A DNA stretch of 64,000 nt from Bacteroidales bacterium. GTDB lineage: Bacteria; Bacteroidota; Bacteroidia; Bacteroidales; F082. The notes below the pieces were generated by a model that made no database searches, was not told where the DNA came from, and saw nothing but the letters and a program-made list of their open reading frames with translations. The stretch lies in assembly GCA_017531225.1 (NCBI GenBank), contig JAFXLL010000005.1, forward strand, positions 98,657 to 162,656. The letters are read 5' to 3'. Positions 16,901 to 25,486 of this stretch are shown piece by piece. Numbering within the stretch: position 1 is the first letter of the stretch; the number at the start of each line of letters is the position of its first letter. The position numbers and the translations under genes are program-made.

Positions 16901-17757
16901 AGCTCATTTTCTTTCAACAGTTCGGTTTCAATGACCTGCACTTCCAAACATAAGTAACGTTCTCTCAGTATCTCAAAATCCTTATCGGTCAGGCCCAAAG
17001 CATTGCGCAAATAGGCGTCCATTGAACCGTATTCTGCATTGATCAGGTCGAGGGCCTTGATGAAATTATCTGTGTTTGCTCCGATGAGAGCTTTCACCAC
17101 GGCAAACTCTTCTTCATTGCCGCCTAATAGTTTCACCCTGTTGCAGAATTTGTGAACATCCTGGGCATATACTTGATTGGTCTTGTCGAAATCGGCGACG
17201 ATGGTCTCTCGGTCAACACCTAGTGACGATAACAAGTAGGCAGCCGCGAGACCAGCACGATCCTTTCCCTGAGTGCAATGGAAGTAAATGGTTCCTTGGG
17301 GAGTATCAATAACTTCTCGAAGAAAAGCAGCAAATTGTTTCTGACATTTTGATTGCATAACCAACCTAGAATACATTTCCTTGGCAAAGACTTTTGCTTT
17401 CTCATTGAAAGCCGCAAACATGATGAGTTTGGAGATGTCGAACGACTTGCGATTGGTTATTTCTTCGGGGGCTTTCCCTTCGTCAATAGGTTGGATGGGT
17501 AGACAAATATAATCGGCACCAGGCAGTGACCTATTTTCTTTGCCTTTTTTCTCGAAGTCTGTTCTGAAGTCGATGATCTTGACCACAGGAAAGGCTGCCA
17601 GCATTGTGAGGTCGGCATCTTTTGCCGTCGCCAATGATGCCCCGCGGATGATCATTCCCTTTTTGATCGTCTTGCCCTCTGCTGTTTTATAGCCACCAAG
17701 GTCGCGTGCGTTGGGAATTCCTTTGAGGGGTAAAAAATGTTCGTCTAATAATGCCAT
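16897..17757 (-). CDS. Tyrosine-protein phosphatase (Y_phosphatase3 type)
   Basis: A 286-aa phosphatase with the P-loop HCTQGKDRAG at 160-169 (nucleophile C161) and the family opening IPNARDLGGY at 14-23. The start at 17757 avoids 17 upstream codons that run into a hairpin relic. Its last 13 residues (CLEVQVIETELLK...) are encoded by a 39-bp stretch almost identical to part of the MmcQ gene at 44530-44568, so the natural C-terminus may have been replaced. Confidence 0.85.
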   Translation of the reverse strand: MALLDEHFLPLKGIPNARDLGGYKTAEGKTIKKGMIIRGASLATAKDADLTMLAAFPVVKIIDFRTDFEKKGKENRSLPGADYICLPIQPIDEGKAPEEITNRKSFDISKLIMFAAFNEKAKVFAKEMYSRLVMQSKCQKQFAAFLREVIDTPQGTIYFHCTQGKDRAGLAAAYLLSSLGVDRETIVADFDKTNQVYAQDVHKFCNRVKLLGGNEEEFAVVKALIGANTDNFIKALDLINAEYGSMDAYLRNALGLTDKDFEILRERYLCLEVQVIETELLKENEL

Positions 17758-17795
17758 AGAATGTTTAGAATTGTTTTCATGGCTGCGAAAATACG

Positions 17796-17830
17796 AAAAA
17801 ATCCGCAACCCAAGCCTTCGCTCAAGTTTC
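17796..17830. repeat. Partial copy of the TCCGCAA hairpin repeat
   Basis: Contains ATCCGCAACCCAAGCC but the right arm is degraded (CTCAAGTTTCC). Related intact copies lie at 35551, 37141 and 63107. Confidence 0.6.
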
Positions 17831-17867
17831 CATTTTTTTATTGCAAGTTACAGCCTTTTCTGTATAT

Positions 17868-17893
17868 ATTATTATCTCTATAGAGATAATAAT
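17868..17893. promoter_or_regulatory. 26-bp perfect palindrome
   Basis: ATTATTATCTCTA at 17868-17880 is followed directly by its reverse complement to 17893. It lies between the divergent phosphatase and DUF6266 genes. It may be an operator or a short hairpin. Confidence 0.5.
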
Positions 17894-17923
17894 TGGTACG
17901 GTTTTTGCATTAAGAAGTGACTA

Positions 17924-17969
17924 TAGGGTGATTCTACTGAAATTGTAGGGTAATTCTAGGGTGATTATA
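17924..17969. repeat. Three TAGGGTGATTCTA-type direct repeats
   Basis: Units TAGGGTGATTCTA (17924-17936), TAGGGTAATTCTA (17946-17958) and TAGGGTGATTATA (17957-17969) lie about 80 bp upstream of the DUF6266 start. They could be regulator half-sites. Confidence 0.5.
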
Positions 17970-18048
17970 GGGGATTAAGTTCGGAGTAAGCCCAGACTTG
18001 GCTCGCACCAAGCCTACACCAATAACACAATATAATAACACCACAACC

Positions 18049-18735
18049 ATGTCGAAGATAGATGCATCAGGAATGGAGCACGGCAAGCGCGGCGGCAAAG
18101 TCTACCAGGAGGTCAGAGGCCAGCAGATTGTCAAGAATCTCTACAAACCCACCAATCCGCGCAGTCCCAAGCAACAGCAGCACCGCGCCAAGCTTGCTTT
18201 CATTAACCGCCTCTCGGCGCATTTGGCCGAAGCTGTCAACCTCGGCTTTGCCCATGTGCCCGATGCTGATGAAAGGCATACGCCACGCAATGCCTTTGTC
18301 AAGGCCAACTGGGACAACGGAGCCTTGCTTTGGAACGAGGAGACGGCCTTGTGGGAACTCTGTCCCGATCGTCTGAAGGTGGCCGACGGTCCGCGCTATG
18401 TCCCTGACAATATGACAGCCGAAGTCAGCGATGGACGGTTGTACATCACCTGTCCCGACCCCGGATTGAGCCAGAAGAATGCCGTTGCCGATGAGCGGCT
18501 CCTCATCCTGGTCTATTGGCCTGATGCCTCCATGTCATGCCTTTATTCCGGCCCCCTGCGGAAAGACTGCTCAAGATTCTTCATCACCCTGCCCGAGGAA
18601 CCATGTTTGGCACAGGCCACAATGCACGTCTATGTCTGGTTCCAGGCCCCTTACTACCACCGCGCTACCGACGGCCACGACCGTGTCTTCATCGAACACG
18701 CCAGCCCCAGCCGGTATCTGGGGACGTTTGGATGA
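18049..18735 (+). CDS. DUF6266-family protein
   Basis: A 228-aa protein with the DUF6266 opening: GMEHGKRGGKVYQEVRGQQIV then KPTNPRSPKQQQHRAKLAFI, the most conserved part. The rest is predicted to be mostly beta strand. Proteins of this family are abundant in gut Bacteroidales, often near R-M genes or phage-type loci; no activity is known. It precedes, and converges on, the MmeI-like R-M gene. Confidence 0.75.
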   Translation: MSKIDASGMEHGKRGGKVYQEVRGQQIVKNLYKPTNPRSPKQQQHRAKLAFINRLSAHLAEAVNLGFAHVPDADERHTPRNAFVKANWDNGALLWNEETALWELCPDRLKVADGPRYVPDNMTAEVSDGRLYITCPDPGLSQKNAVADERLLILVYWPDASMSCLYSGPLRKDCSRFFITLPEEPCLAQATMHVYVWFQAPYYHRATDGHDRVFIEHASPSRYLGTFG

Positions 18736-18751
18736 TACGTGATTTCATCCT

Positions 18752-21529
18752 TTAATGTAGGTTTCCCACCATCCCCTGATACAACCTAAACAGCTCCGCC
18801 ACGCATTCGCTTTCTTGGAAGGTTGACTTCACAGGGAAGCCGTAGGCTTGCATCACAGCGCGGTCGTTCTCCTGATGAGCACGGCGCAGCTCGGGTGTCA
18901 TGGCCGCTTCGTCATAGAGGTCGGCAAGGCTGCAGTCCGGAAACTTGGCGCGAGCGTCAAGGATGGCTTGCGCCGTCTGCTCAATCTTTGTCTTTTGTGC
19001 TTCAGTAGGATTCGGCCAGGGAAAGTTATTATAGACGATGGTGTTGCTGTATCGATAACGCATTTCCAATCGTCCGCAGACAGCCCGCATCCAAGCATTA
19101 TGTACATTTGAAACCAAGACACCGAAATGATATAACGAGGCCGAAGGTACCACGTTTGCCGAATCATTGCAAATAATGTCCGCTGATACGTAACCTATTG
19201 GAATATATCTTCGGCTCTCCGATGAATGACGTGGAAATAACAGATAGTCAGTTTTTGGCTGCCTACATTCCATGAAGCGAGTCGGGTAATCCGCAAACCT
19301 TCTTGTTGCCTCCTTTGTGCTATTTAATCGCATTTCTCTAACTTTTTCAATGCGTTCCATAACAAGGGGGCATCGTCTTAATTCAGCAGGATTTGCGTCT
19401 TGTAACCATAGACAAAAACGCTCTTTGTTATGGATAAAGTCCTCTGAGCCAACCATTCTTTTGATGAATTGTTTCGCATTGGGATCTCTGCGGACAAAAT
19501 CTTCGTAATCTTTTGCCTCAATAATTAAATTGCCTCCATCGACAGGGCTACTGCCTTTTATCATTTCAGGAACATCGCACAAAGGTTTCTTGCGATTCTC
19601 TATAAACACATCCGGCGCATCCAAGAGATAGCCATTGATATTCTTGGCCTGAATAGGCTGCGCTTCGGAAAGATAGATGATCTTATGGCCAACACTTGAA
19701 GCAACAGAAAAGCCCAAAATCACGCAATGCACATGCGCCTTGATATCTGCCTCACTGTCCCAACGGAAAGTTCGGTAGGCAAAATCAAAGTGAACGCCAT
19801 ATTGCTCAAAGAGCGGCTTCCATATTGCCGCCACTTGCTCGCCCTGGGTGATTGAATTGGTGGAAACAAGAGCGGCTCGGATCTTCGGATTCTGAGCCAT
19901 CATCTCAGCCGATTTGAGATACCAGCCAGCCACATAGTCAATGTTACTTCCAAAGCCCTTCATGATGGCTGCCAGGTCTTCTTTCTGCTCCTTGCTTTGG
20001 TATGCATACTCCACAAACGGCGGATTGCCCATGATATAATCCAGCTTTTCCGCTGGCACCACCTCGTTCCAATCCACCCGCAGCGCATTGCCCTCAACGA
20101 TGTTGGCATAGCTCTTCAGCGGCAGAAAGTCGATGTCATGCTGCACAATCTGTTCCGTCTTGGTCAGCATCTGTGCCTCCGAAATCCACAGCGCGGTGGT
20201 GGCCACCGTCACGGCAAAGTCGTTAATCTCTATGCCGTAGAACTGGTGGATGCTCACCTTCACCGGGCTGGTCTCTTCAAACCCAAGGAACGACTGGCCA
20301 TGATACCGCTCGCGGATAACCTCGTTCTCCAACCTTCGCAAGCTCAGGTAGGTCTCAGTCAGGAAATTGCCGCTACCACAGGCAGGGTCGAGGAAGGTCA
20401 ACGAAGCCAGTTTAGCCTGGTACTCGTCGAGACGGCGTAAGCGCGTCTTTTCCACCTTCTCTTCCAGTATCTCATCCAGCTCGCGGCGTAGGTCGTTCAG
20501 GAAGAGAGGATCTATCACTTTGTGGATATTCTCAATGCTCGTGTAGTGCATTCCGCCGCTGCGCCTTGTTTCAGGGTTCAGCGTACTCTCAAACACAGCA
20601 CCGAAGATGGTCGGCGAAATCTCGCTCCAATCGAAGTCAAGGCTTGCGTTCTGGAGCAGCGTCTGTTTCAATTCCTCCGTAAACTGCGGAATTTCAATCG
20701 CCTCTTCAAACAGGCCTCCATTGGTATAAGGGAAGGCCTTCAAGTCTTCTTTCAGATACTTGCTGCGTTTCTCCAGAGGTGTATTAAGTACATTGAAAAG
20801 CTTCAGAAGCGCATCGTTGAGGTCTTCTGCATTATAGCCATTGAGGTAGTCGTGGAACTGGTCGTGCCGGAACACTCCAGCATCCTCGGCATAGAGGCAG
20901 AACACAATTCGAACGCACAGGATATTCAGCCAGCGCAACGCCTCAGGGGAATTATCGTCATACTGCTTCAGCAAAGCTTCGTAGATTCTGCCGACAATCT
21001 CTCCGGCTTTCATCGAGACCTGCATCTCCTTGGTGATGTGTTCGCTCTTCACATCGACGAGGAACTGGAGGCGATAGTATTCCTTGCCCAGGTCCTTCAG
21101 GAAGATCTGCTCAGGCTCACCATTAGGCTGCTCCATGTCATAGACCAGGAACTCCGCGAAGTTGCACGTCACAATCCACTTCGGATGCTGGGAGAGGGGC
21201 ATGTTGGCCACATACTTCTTTGCCTGTTGGAACGGTGTGAGCTTGCCGCCCTCGCTTTGCGGCACAGGTGCCCGCAAATCCTTGTCGATGGATTTCTGCT
21301 CGATGAGCACCCTCGTCGATGGGATATGGCCATCGATGAAGTTGGTGGAATCCACCATGCTGCTCACTCGCTCTTCGTAGCGAATGAAATCAGGCAGGTT
21401 TTCCACGCCATAGACATTTGTAAGCAGGTCAGCCCAAAACAGCTGGGACTCACCCCGTTCATATCCTCTTCCTTGCCATCTTTCGGCAAACGCGGCAGCC
21501 GCCGCAGCAATTTGTTTCTCCGTTTTCAT
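18752..21529 (-). CDS. MmeI-like type IIL restriction-modification enzyme
   Basis: A 925-aa single-chain R-M protein, close to MmeI in length. The N-terminal endonuclease has D66 and the E77-Q-K79 triad (IEQKS), matching the D...ExK of MmeI. A helical spacer is followed by the N6-adenine methyltransferase with motif I DPACGSGNFL (381-390) and motif IV NPPF (502-505). Beyond about residue 620 lies the target-recognition domain and a C-terminal helical region. One protein would cut and methylate, with specificity set by the TRD. The frame appears intact. Confidence 0.85.
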   Translation of the reverse strand: MKTEKQIAAAAAAFAERWQGRGYERGESQLFWADLLTNVYGVENLPDFIRYEERVSSMVDSTNFIDGHIPSTRVLIEQKSIDKDLRAPVPQSEGGKLTPFQQAKKYVANMPLSQHPKWIVTCNFAEFLVYDMEQPNGEPEQIFLKDLGKEYYRLQFLVDVKSEHITKEMQVSMKAGEIVGRIYEALLKQYDDNSPEALRWLNILCVRIVFCLYAEDAGVFRHDQFHDYLNGYNAEDLNDALLKLFNVLNTPLEKRSKYLKEDLKAFPYTNGGLFEEAIEIPQFTEELKQTLLQNASLDFDWSEISPTIFGAVFESTLNPETRRSGGMHYTSIENIHKVIDPLFLNDLRRELDEILEEKVEKTRLRRLDEYQAKLASLTFLDPACGSGNFLTETYLSLRRLENEVIRERYHGQSFLGFEETSPVKVSIHQFYGIEINDFAVTVATTALWISEAQMLTKTEQIVQHDIDFLPLKSYANIVEGNALRVDWNEVVPAEKLDYIMGNPPFVEYAYQSKEQKEDLAAIMKGFGSNIDYVAGWYLKSAEMMAQNPKIRAALVSTNSITQGEQVAAIWKPLFEQYGVHFDFAYRTFRWDSEADIKAHVHCVILGFSVASSVGHKIIYLSEAQPIQAKNINGYLLDAPDVFIENRKKPLCDVPEMIKGSSPVDGGNLIIEAKDYEDFVRRDPNAKQFIKRMVGSEDFIHNKERFCLWLQDANPAELRRCPLVMERIEKVREMRLNSTKEATRRFADYPTRFMECRQPKTDYLLFPRHSSESRRYIPIGYVSADIICNDSANVVPSASLYHFGVLVSNVHNAWMRAVCGRLEMRYRYSNTIVYNNFPWPNPTEAQKTKIEQTAQAILDARAKFPDCSLADLYDEAAMTPELRRAHQENDRAVMQAYGFPVKSTFQESECVAELFRLYQGMVGNLH

Positions 21530-21533
21530 GCCG

Positions 21534-21541
21534 CAAATATA
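21534..21541 (-). promoter_or_regulatory. -7 promoter element TATATTTG, near-leaderless
   Basis: The minus strand TATATTTG ends only 5 bp from the ATG (21527-21529), so the R-M transcript would have almost no leader if this element is used. Confidence 0.4.
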
Positions 21542-21602
21542 GTTTTTATTCTCAAAACTCCTTGCGGTTTAGAATAAACATCCATAAACACCCTGCCTTT
21601 GC

Positions 21603-21640
21603 ATCCGATAAATCTGTCACATGTGACACAAATATCGGAT
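21603..21640. promoter_or_regulatory. Nested palindrome upstream of the R-M gene
   Basis: A perfect 14-bp palindrome TGTCACATGTGACA (21615-21628) lies inside outer arms ATCCGATA (21603-21610) and TATCGGAT (21633-21640). It could bind a controller protein or form a hairpin. The rest of 21542-21830 shows no gene. Confidence 0.5.
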
Positions 21641-21853
21641 AAATTGCTGAGTATAGAAAAATCTCCAAAAAAGTCGTTAGCACGATAGTACATATACCGA
21701 ATCCTTTTATATCTATCTACACCTATCTATATTTTCCCTATCTTTACCGCCTCAAAAACAAACACACATGCCTAACTCCTGAAAAAATCAAAGTAATAGA
21801 ACAGATAATTTAAACACATAAAACTATGATCGAACCCATTAATACAATCTGTA

Positions 21854-22122
21854 GTTAAGGGAACCAGGCATATTGGCTTGAAGGCTTCCTATATCAAGAA
21901 CAAGAGTTTTGACGATGACTACTTCAAAAGACTGATTGTAGATTACTCTCTAAATTCGGGAAAGCCTCGCGTAAGGAGATTGACGAGTTGCTTAGAAACA
22001 AACTATCTGAGGCATTGAACGAACGCCAGAAATATGACAAAATCACCAACCTTTTGTCTTCGCTGAAACGCAAAGGAATTATCACCTTTGACAAAAACAA
22101 AAACTGGATTCTTGTAAAGTGA
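21854..22122 (+). pseudogene. C-terminal remnant of a RecG-like/AlbA_2 ATP-binding protein
   Basis: Encodes LKASYIKNKSFDDDYFKRLIV, then after a frame change near 21946-21951 continues SKFGKASRKEIDELL ... KGIITFDKNKNWILVK and stops. This is the winged-helix C-terminal end seen in RecG-like, AlbA_2-domain proteins of Bacteroidetes, usually of 450 residues or more. The N-terminal bulk is missing and the tail is frameshifted, so it is inactive. Confidence 0.6.
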
Positions 22123-22141
22123 CGGATTAACAAGAAAAAAA

Positions 22142-22450
22142 TATGAAAAACACCGTGTAGCGTATAGCAATCAAGCCTTTGAATATTGGTTCCTCCTACA
22201 TTTCAACAGGTACATGGGAGCCATTCACCGCAACCAATATCCTGACATGCTGTCAAAGCTGATAGGGATGCCTTATAGAAAGATCCAAGGTTTTGGAGCG
22301 TTGATGTATCGGCTTCTCCTGAGCCGTCAGCAACAAGCCATCGAAAATGCCGACATTGTACTGGTCGAAGTCTCCCACGGGAACCCTGCCCAAGAAGAAT
22401 CTTCCACAACAGTCCAAAAACTGGTTGTTGAGCTAAAAAAATACCTCTAA
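22142..22450 (+). pseudogene. C-terminal remnant of RloB
   Basis: An open frame without an early start encodes KHRVAYSNQAFEYWFLLHFN, then HRNQYPDMLSKLIGMPYRK and ends VVELKKYL. The SNQAFEYWFLLHF block is the signature of RloB, partner of the RloA ATPase in anti-phage RloAB-type loci. The N-terminal half and RloA are absent, so this is a fragment left in the island. The only internal ATG (22214) would start after the signature. Confidence 0.65.
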
Positions 22451-22470
22451 CCATCAATCCCTCGTTTTCC

Positions 22471-22543
22471 AGTTATCTTTCCAAAACTCGAAAGAAAACT
22501 GCCGAATTTGTAAGATTTTTGCAAATTTTCGAGTTATCTTTCC
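22471..22543. repeat. AGTTATCTTTCC direct repeat and AACTCGAAA inverted repeat
   Basis: AGTTATCTTTCC occurs at 22471-22482 and 22532-22543; AACTCGAAA (22485-22493) pairs with TTTCGAGTT (22527-22535). They lie in a gap between the RloB remnant and the AbiE pair and may be a remnant regulatory site. Confidence 0.45.
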
Positions 22544-22555
22544 TGATTCTGGATT

Positions 22556-22705
22556 TTAACTTGTCAGCGAATACCCCACCGGCACAAATATGTTGATGCC
22601 CAAAGCCTGTTCATTGTCCATCAACTCCCATTCCCAATCAATACACACCCCAACAAACGAAGTAATCCAACTCGCAACCAGGAAGAACCTGATAGGTTCA
22701 GCCAT
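22556..22705 (-). CDS. Small open frame of unknown status (49 aa)
   Basis: A 49-codon frame beginning MAEPIRFFLVASWITSF, with a hydrophobic first third and the end FVPVGYSLTS. No family recognised; it may be the leftover C-terminus of a lost gene in this decayed stretch. It lies just downstream of the AbiEii toxin gene on the same strand. Confidence 0.25.
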   Translation of the reverse strand: MAEPIRFFLVASWITSFVGVCIDWEWELMDNEQALGINIFVPVGYSLTS

Positions 22706-22767
22706 CTTGATCCAGTTGGTTTTTTGTTATTTCCTTGGATTTTCATCCAACCAATTGATGCCTAGAA

Positions 22768-23835
22768 TCAATACTGCATTGCCTGTATCTCATTAAAATA
22801 ATAGAATGCCTCCGGATGGGTCTTCTTCAGCTTGTTGAGCTTCGTCGGCATGGGCTGTTGAAGAACCTGGTCTGTCAGCTCAACCAACAAGTTGGGGTTG
22901 TAATGGTGTATTTCGTTGCGACCTTTTTCAATGAGTTTGCTCAGGTAGGCAGCTTTGGCAGCATTCACAATGGCTGAGTCAAGAGTGTATTTTCCGCCTA
23001 TCATAAAGCCACCTATCCGATTGATGCCGTCTTGCAACAGCTTGTATTCATCAGGGTTTTGCAGACCTCTCAAGCAAATGCAAATGGCCGTCTGATAAAT
23101 GTCATCAAGTACCTGCTGAATGTTATCGGGGTTCTGGTGGCGATATTGGAGCTCTATCGCTGCAAATTTTGCAAAGGTCTCTCGGGTAGTGGCAAGTTCA
23201 TCGGTGATATCGAACAAGGAGGCTATGTCAAATAGTTGCTTGATAATCTCCATCGAACACTTTTTTTCTCCTTTGAAATACGGAATGCCGGTGGTATGCG
23301 GCGCAAAAGCGGTCAATTTATCACCCAACAAATCCTCATGGCTTGGCAAATTGATCATGACCATAGGCTCATCCGTAATAAGCACAGGGCTTTGAATGGG
23401 CAACGATACAATCTTTGAATAGTGCGTTTCCTCAAAGAGTACGTCCAAAAGGATTTTGTCTTGTCCGCCATTGCCAGGATAACTCACTTCATAATAGAAC
23501 TTGGCATGTTGTTTCGGCACGTCCGTCCGAGATATCCGTGCAACAAGTTCCACTTTACCAAAACCATATTCTTCTGCATATTGGCCAAGGTAGTTCTCAA
23601 TCACTGTACCAGGGGGACAAATGATGTCGATGTCAATCGACAAACGTTTGCTGGTGTTCAGGTGAAGCATGAGTGAGCTGCCGCCTTTAAATAGGAAGGG
23701 ACAGCCGGAACGCCCCAATGCTTCAAGAAGCGAGAAGGCGCGGATGGTCTTCTCAACCAAGGCGATATCGTGAACGCCCAAACGATGGGCGGCTTCTGTA
23801 ATCCATTCAAGGGATCTACTCTCCGGATTGATCAT
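22768..23835 (-). CDS. AbiEii/AbiGii-family nucleotidyltransferase toxin
   Basis: A 355-aa toxin of the AbiEii type, a DNA-polymerase-beta-like nucleotidyltransferase. The FKGGSSLMLHL motif is at 49-59 (GGS 51-53) and the catalytic aspartates D68 and D70 are in RLSIDIDIICP. Members of this family (AbiEii, MenT) block growth by modifying tRNA or another target, aborting phage infection. It overlaps the antitoxin gene upstream by 20 bp, the arrangement expected of a type IV toxin-antitoxin pair. Both frames are intact. Confidence 0.85.
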   Translation of the reverse strand: MINPESRSLEWITEAAHRLGVHDIALVEKTIRAFSLLEALGRSGCPFLFKGGSSLMLHLNTSKRLSIDIDIICPPGTVIENYLGQYAEEYGFGKVELVARISRTDVPKQHAKFYYEVSYPGNGGQDKILLDVLFEETHYSKIVSLPIQSPVLITDEPMVMINLPSHEDLLGDKLTAFAPHTTGIPYFKGEKKCSMEIIKQLFDIASLFDITDELATTRETFAKFAAIELQYRHQNPDNIQQVLDDIYQTAICICLRGLQNPDEYKLLQDGINRIGGFMIGGKYTLDSAIVNAAKAAYLSKLIEKGRNEIHHYNPNLLVELTDQVLQQPMPTKLNKLKKTHPEAFYYFNEIQAMQY

Positions 23836-24559
23836 GGTTAATGGTGTTAAGGATTCGTTCTACTTGTTCTTTACGGTTGCGGCGAGAGGCATAGCGCAGC
23901 AGCTTGCTCTTGTTGACATTAACACGGTTACATACATCTTCAAAGATATAGTAAATTTCAGAGCCACTGGTATAAAATAGTTCATTGTCGCCTACGGCAT
24001 CCACTAGGATTTTCTCTATGCGAGGCACAATGCAGCCTTCTACTAGTGTCAATGGCGATTGGCCTATCAGCAAACGCACTACAATGGCGTCTGTTCCTGT
24101 CAGATAGCGTTCACATTCTTGGGCGGTCGGGGCTAGAAGAATGTTTCGTCCGAGATTCATGTTCTGTAAGGCATGAAAAACGGCTTCCATGCCATCTTTC
24201 TCAACATCCACAAAGGTATAGCCGACATTGGGAACATGAAGCATGTACGATGATAGAACCTTTGGACTCCAAATGCAAAACTCAAGAAAAGGGAACTGCT
24301 TCTTCAGATTTTGAAAAATTTCTTTCTCGGTTTCTGAAGGGTGGTACACAAAATCAGGCAGGCTTTCCCCCGTTAATTGATATTCTCCTCGGCCTTTGCG
24401 CATAAGTCTGCCAGATGCAATCAAGCGGCTTATCTGCAAATCCACTGCTCTTACCTTTATTGAGGTTTGTTCACCGGCAATCTCTTGCAGTAACTCTTTC
24501 CTTAGGAAGGTTCCACCATGGGCAGCTGCATAGTTCAGTATGTTTTCAGTCGTTGTCAT
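23816..24559 (-). CDS. AbiEi-like antitoxin / autorepressor
   Basis: A 247-aa protein with an N-terminal winged helix (about 5-65: VRAVDLQISRLIASGRLMRKGRGEYQL) and an AbiEi-like C-terminal domain. AbiEi proteins neutralise AbiEii and repress their own operon. An inverted repeat at 24589-24621, close to the -7 element, is the likely operator. Alternatively it may be classed in one of the DUF6088/DUF6577 relatives; the context with AbiEii favours the antitoxin role. Confidence 0.75.
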   Translation of the reverse strand: MTTTENILNYAAAHGGTFLRKELLQEIAGEQTSIKVRAVDLQISRLIASGRLMRKGRGEYQLTGESLPDFVYHPSETEKEIFQNLKKQFPFLEFCIWSPKVLSSYMLHVPNVGYTFVDVEKDGMEAVFHALQNMNLGRNILLAPTAQECERYLTGTDAIVVRLLIGQSPLTLVEGCIVPRIEKILVDAVGDNELFYTSGSEIYYIFEDVCNRVNVNKSKLLRYASRRNRKEQVERILNTINHDQSGE

Positions 24560-24575
24560 GTTTTATTATGTGCCG

Positions 24576-24583
24576 CAAAATTA
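24576..24583 (-). promoter_or_regulatory. -7 promoter element TAATTTTG of the AbiE operon
   Basis: Minus-strand TAATTTTG 17 bp upstream of the antitoxin ATG. Confidence 0.5.
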
Positions 24584-24588
24584 CATCT

Positions 24589-24621
24589 TTTTTGTCAAAA
24601 AATCAAGATATTTGACAAAAA
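24589..24621. promoter_or_regulatory. Inverted repeat, probable AbiEi operator
   Basis: Perfect 11-bp arms TTTTTGTCAAA (24589-24599) and TTTGACAAAAA (24611-24621), separated by 11 bp. They cover the region expected for the -33 element, so binding would block transcription. Confidence 0.55.
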
Positions 24622-24662
24622 TTGATAATAATTCTCTTATTTATCTTTCCAAATTCCCGAAT

Positions 24663-24893
24663 TTAACTTTTCGCCTCCTCCCAGACATAAACTCTCTCAT
24701 ATCTCCGTTTCGCTTTGGTCTCGAAAACATAGTCTCCACGTTGCCCTTTGACCACCTTTTTGTGGTTCTCTCCGAATATCTTTTCAGGAATCAAGTCAAA
24801 AGCTTTGCAACGGAACGGGTTGTCTGTATCAACGTGGATACAGTCCTGACATGTGAACGGCACAGGTTTCGTTTGATCAATAAGATGTTTCAT
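24663..24893 (-). CDS. Small Cys-containing protein, unknown (76 aa)
   Basis: A 76-aa protein with a CQDCIH motif at about 15-20 and a further Cys at 29, followed by a basic stretch (KKVVKGQRGDYVFETKAKRRY). It could be a small metal-binding protein; no family recognised. The start overlaps the stop of the preceding 54-aa gene (ATGA). Confidence 0.5.
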   Translation of the reverse strand: MKHLIDQTKPVPFTCQDCIHVDTDNPFRCKAFDLIPEKIFGENHKKVVKGQRGDYVFETKAKRRYERVYVWEEAKS

Positions 24894-25054
24894 TGTTTCT
24901 CCTTGTTTTTGTCGGCCTCAAGCCATTCACGATACCTATCGGGATGCTCCTTCATGTCATCGTTTAACGTGATGAGCCCAATAAACCCACCAATAACGGT
25001 GATAATACCTATGGCAATCCACCAAGCCGCAGTATTTGAAAGTAGCAGTACCAT
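24890..25054 (-). CDS. Small single-pass membrane protein (54 aa)
   Basis: A 54-aa protein: MVLLLSNTAAWWIAIG leads into one membrane helix (about 10-30, IITVIGGFIGLITL), then a charged tail (DDMKEHPDRYREWLEADKNK). It overlaps the next gene by 4 bp and begins 2 bp after the end of the frameshifted gene upstream, so the three form one operon. Function unknown. Confidence 0.6.
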   Translation of the reverse strand: MVLLLSNTAAWWIAIGIITVIGGFIGLITLNDDMKEHPDRYREWLEADKNKEKQ

Positions 25055-25056
25055 GT

Positions 25057-25376
25057 TTATTCAGTAGGAGTCAGTTTAAAAGTTAGGTTCCAGATGCAGC
25101 TGTCTCCATTCGGGTCATCAACACTCGGCTCGCCTGGCTTGTCTCCAAAACAGAAGGAAACACCCCGTTGTTATGGAAATAGCACCCATGATACTTCAAG
25201 GGCGTTTCTTCTACATTTAATATATAGCCCTTGAATTCTCCATCGATGTATTCCACAAAGAGAGGAGCCGTCTCATCATCCAGTCCAATGGTAATCGAAT
25301 CTCTTTTTCCTGAAAAGAATTCCTTCATCGTCTTCTTGTCAATGGCAATGCCTACGGTGTTCTCTTGTGTTATCAT
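25057..25376 (-). pseudogene. Unknown protein interrupted by a 1-base frameshift
   Basis: Starts MITQENTVGIAIDKK and reads to YHGCYFHNNG. As written it then leaves its frame and stops at 25083. In the alternative frame the sequence continues VSFCFGDKPGEPSVDDPNG ... NLTFKLTPTE and stops at 25057, 2 bp before the next gene's ATG. The break is at a run of four G (about 25165), as if one G were lost. The spacing to the next gene favours the longer product of about 106 residues. It is either a recent pseudogene or a sequencing/assembly error. Confidence 0.6.
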
Positions 25377-25486
25377 AGCCCTGTGTTTTAAATTCCATGT
25401 CAAAATTAAACCTTTTTAGTTCACCTATAATGAACCAATCCAGAAAATTTGTAGCCAATAGGAGTAATTCAGTGTAAACCGGCGTC

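Noticed and set aside
20522-21577. A 351-codon plus-strand frame opposite the R-M gene
   Set aside because: It is an antisense frame kept open by the codon pattern of the MmeI-like gene, with no recognisable motif. The minus-strand protein has complete catalytic motifs.
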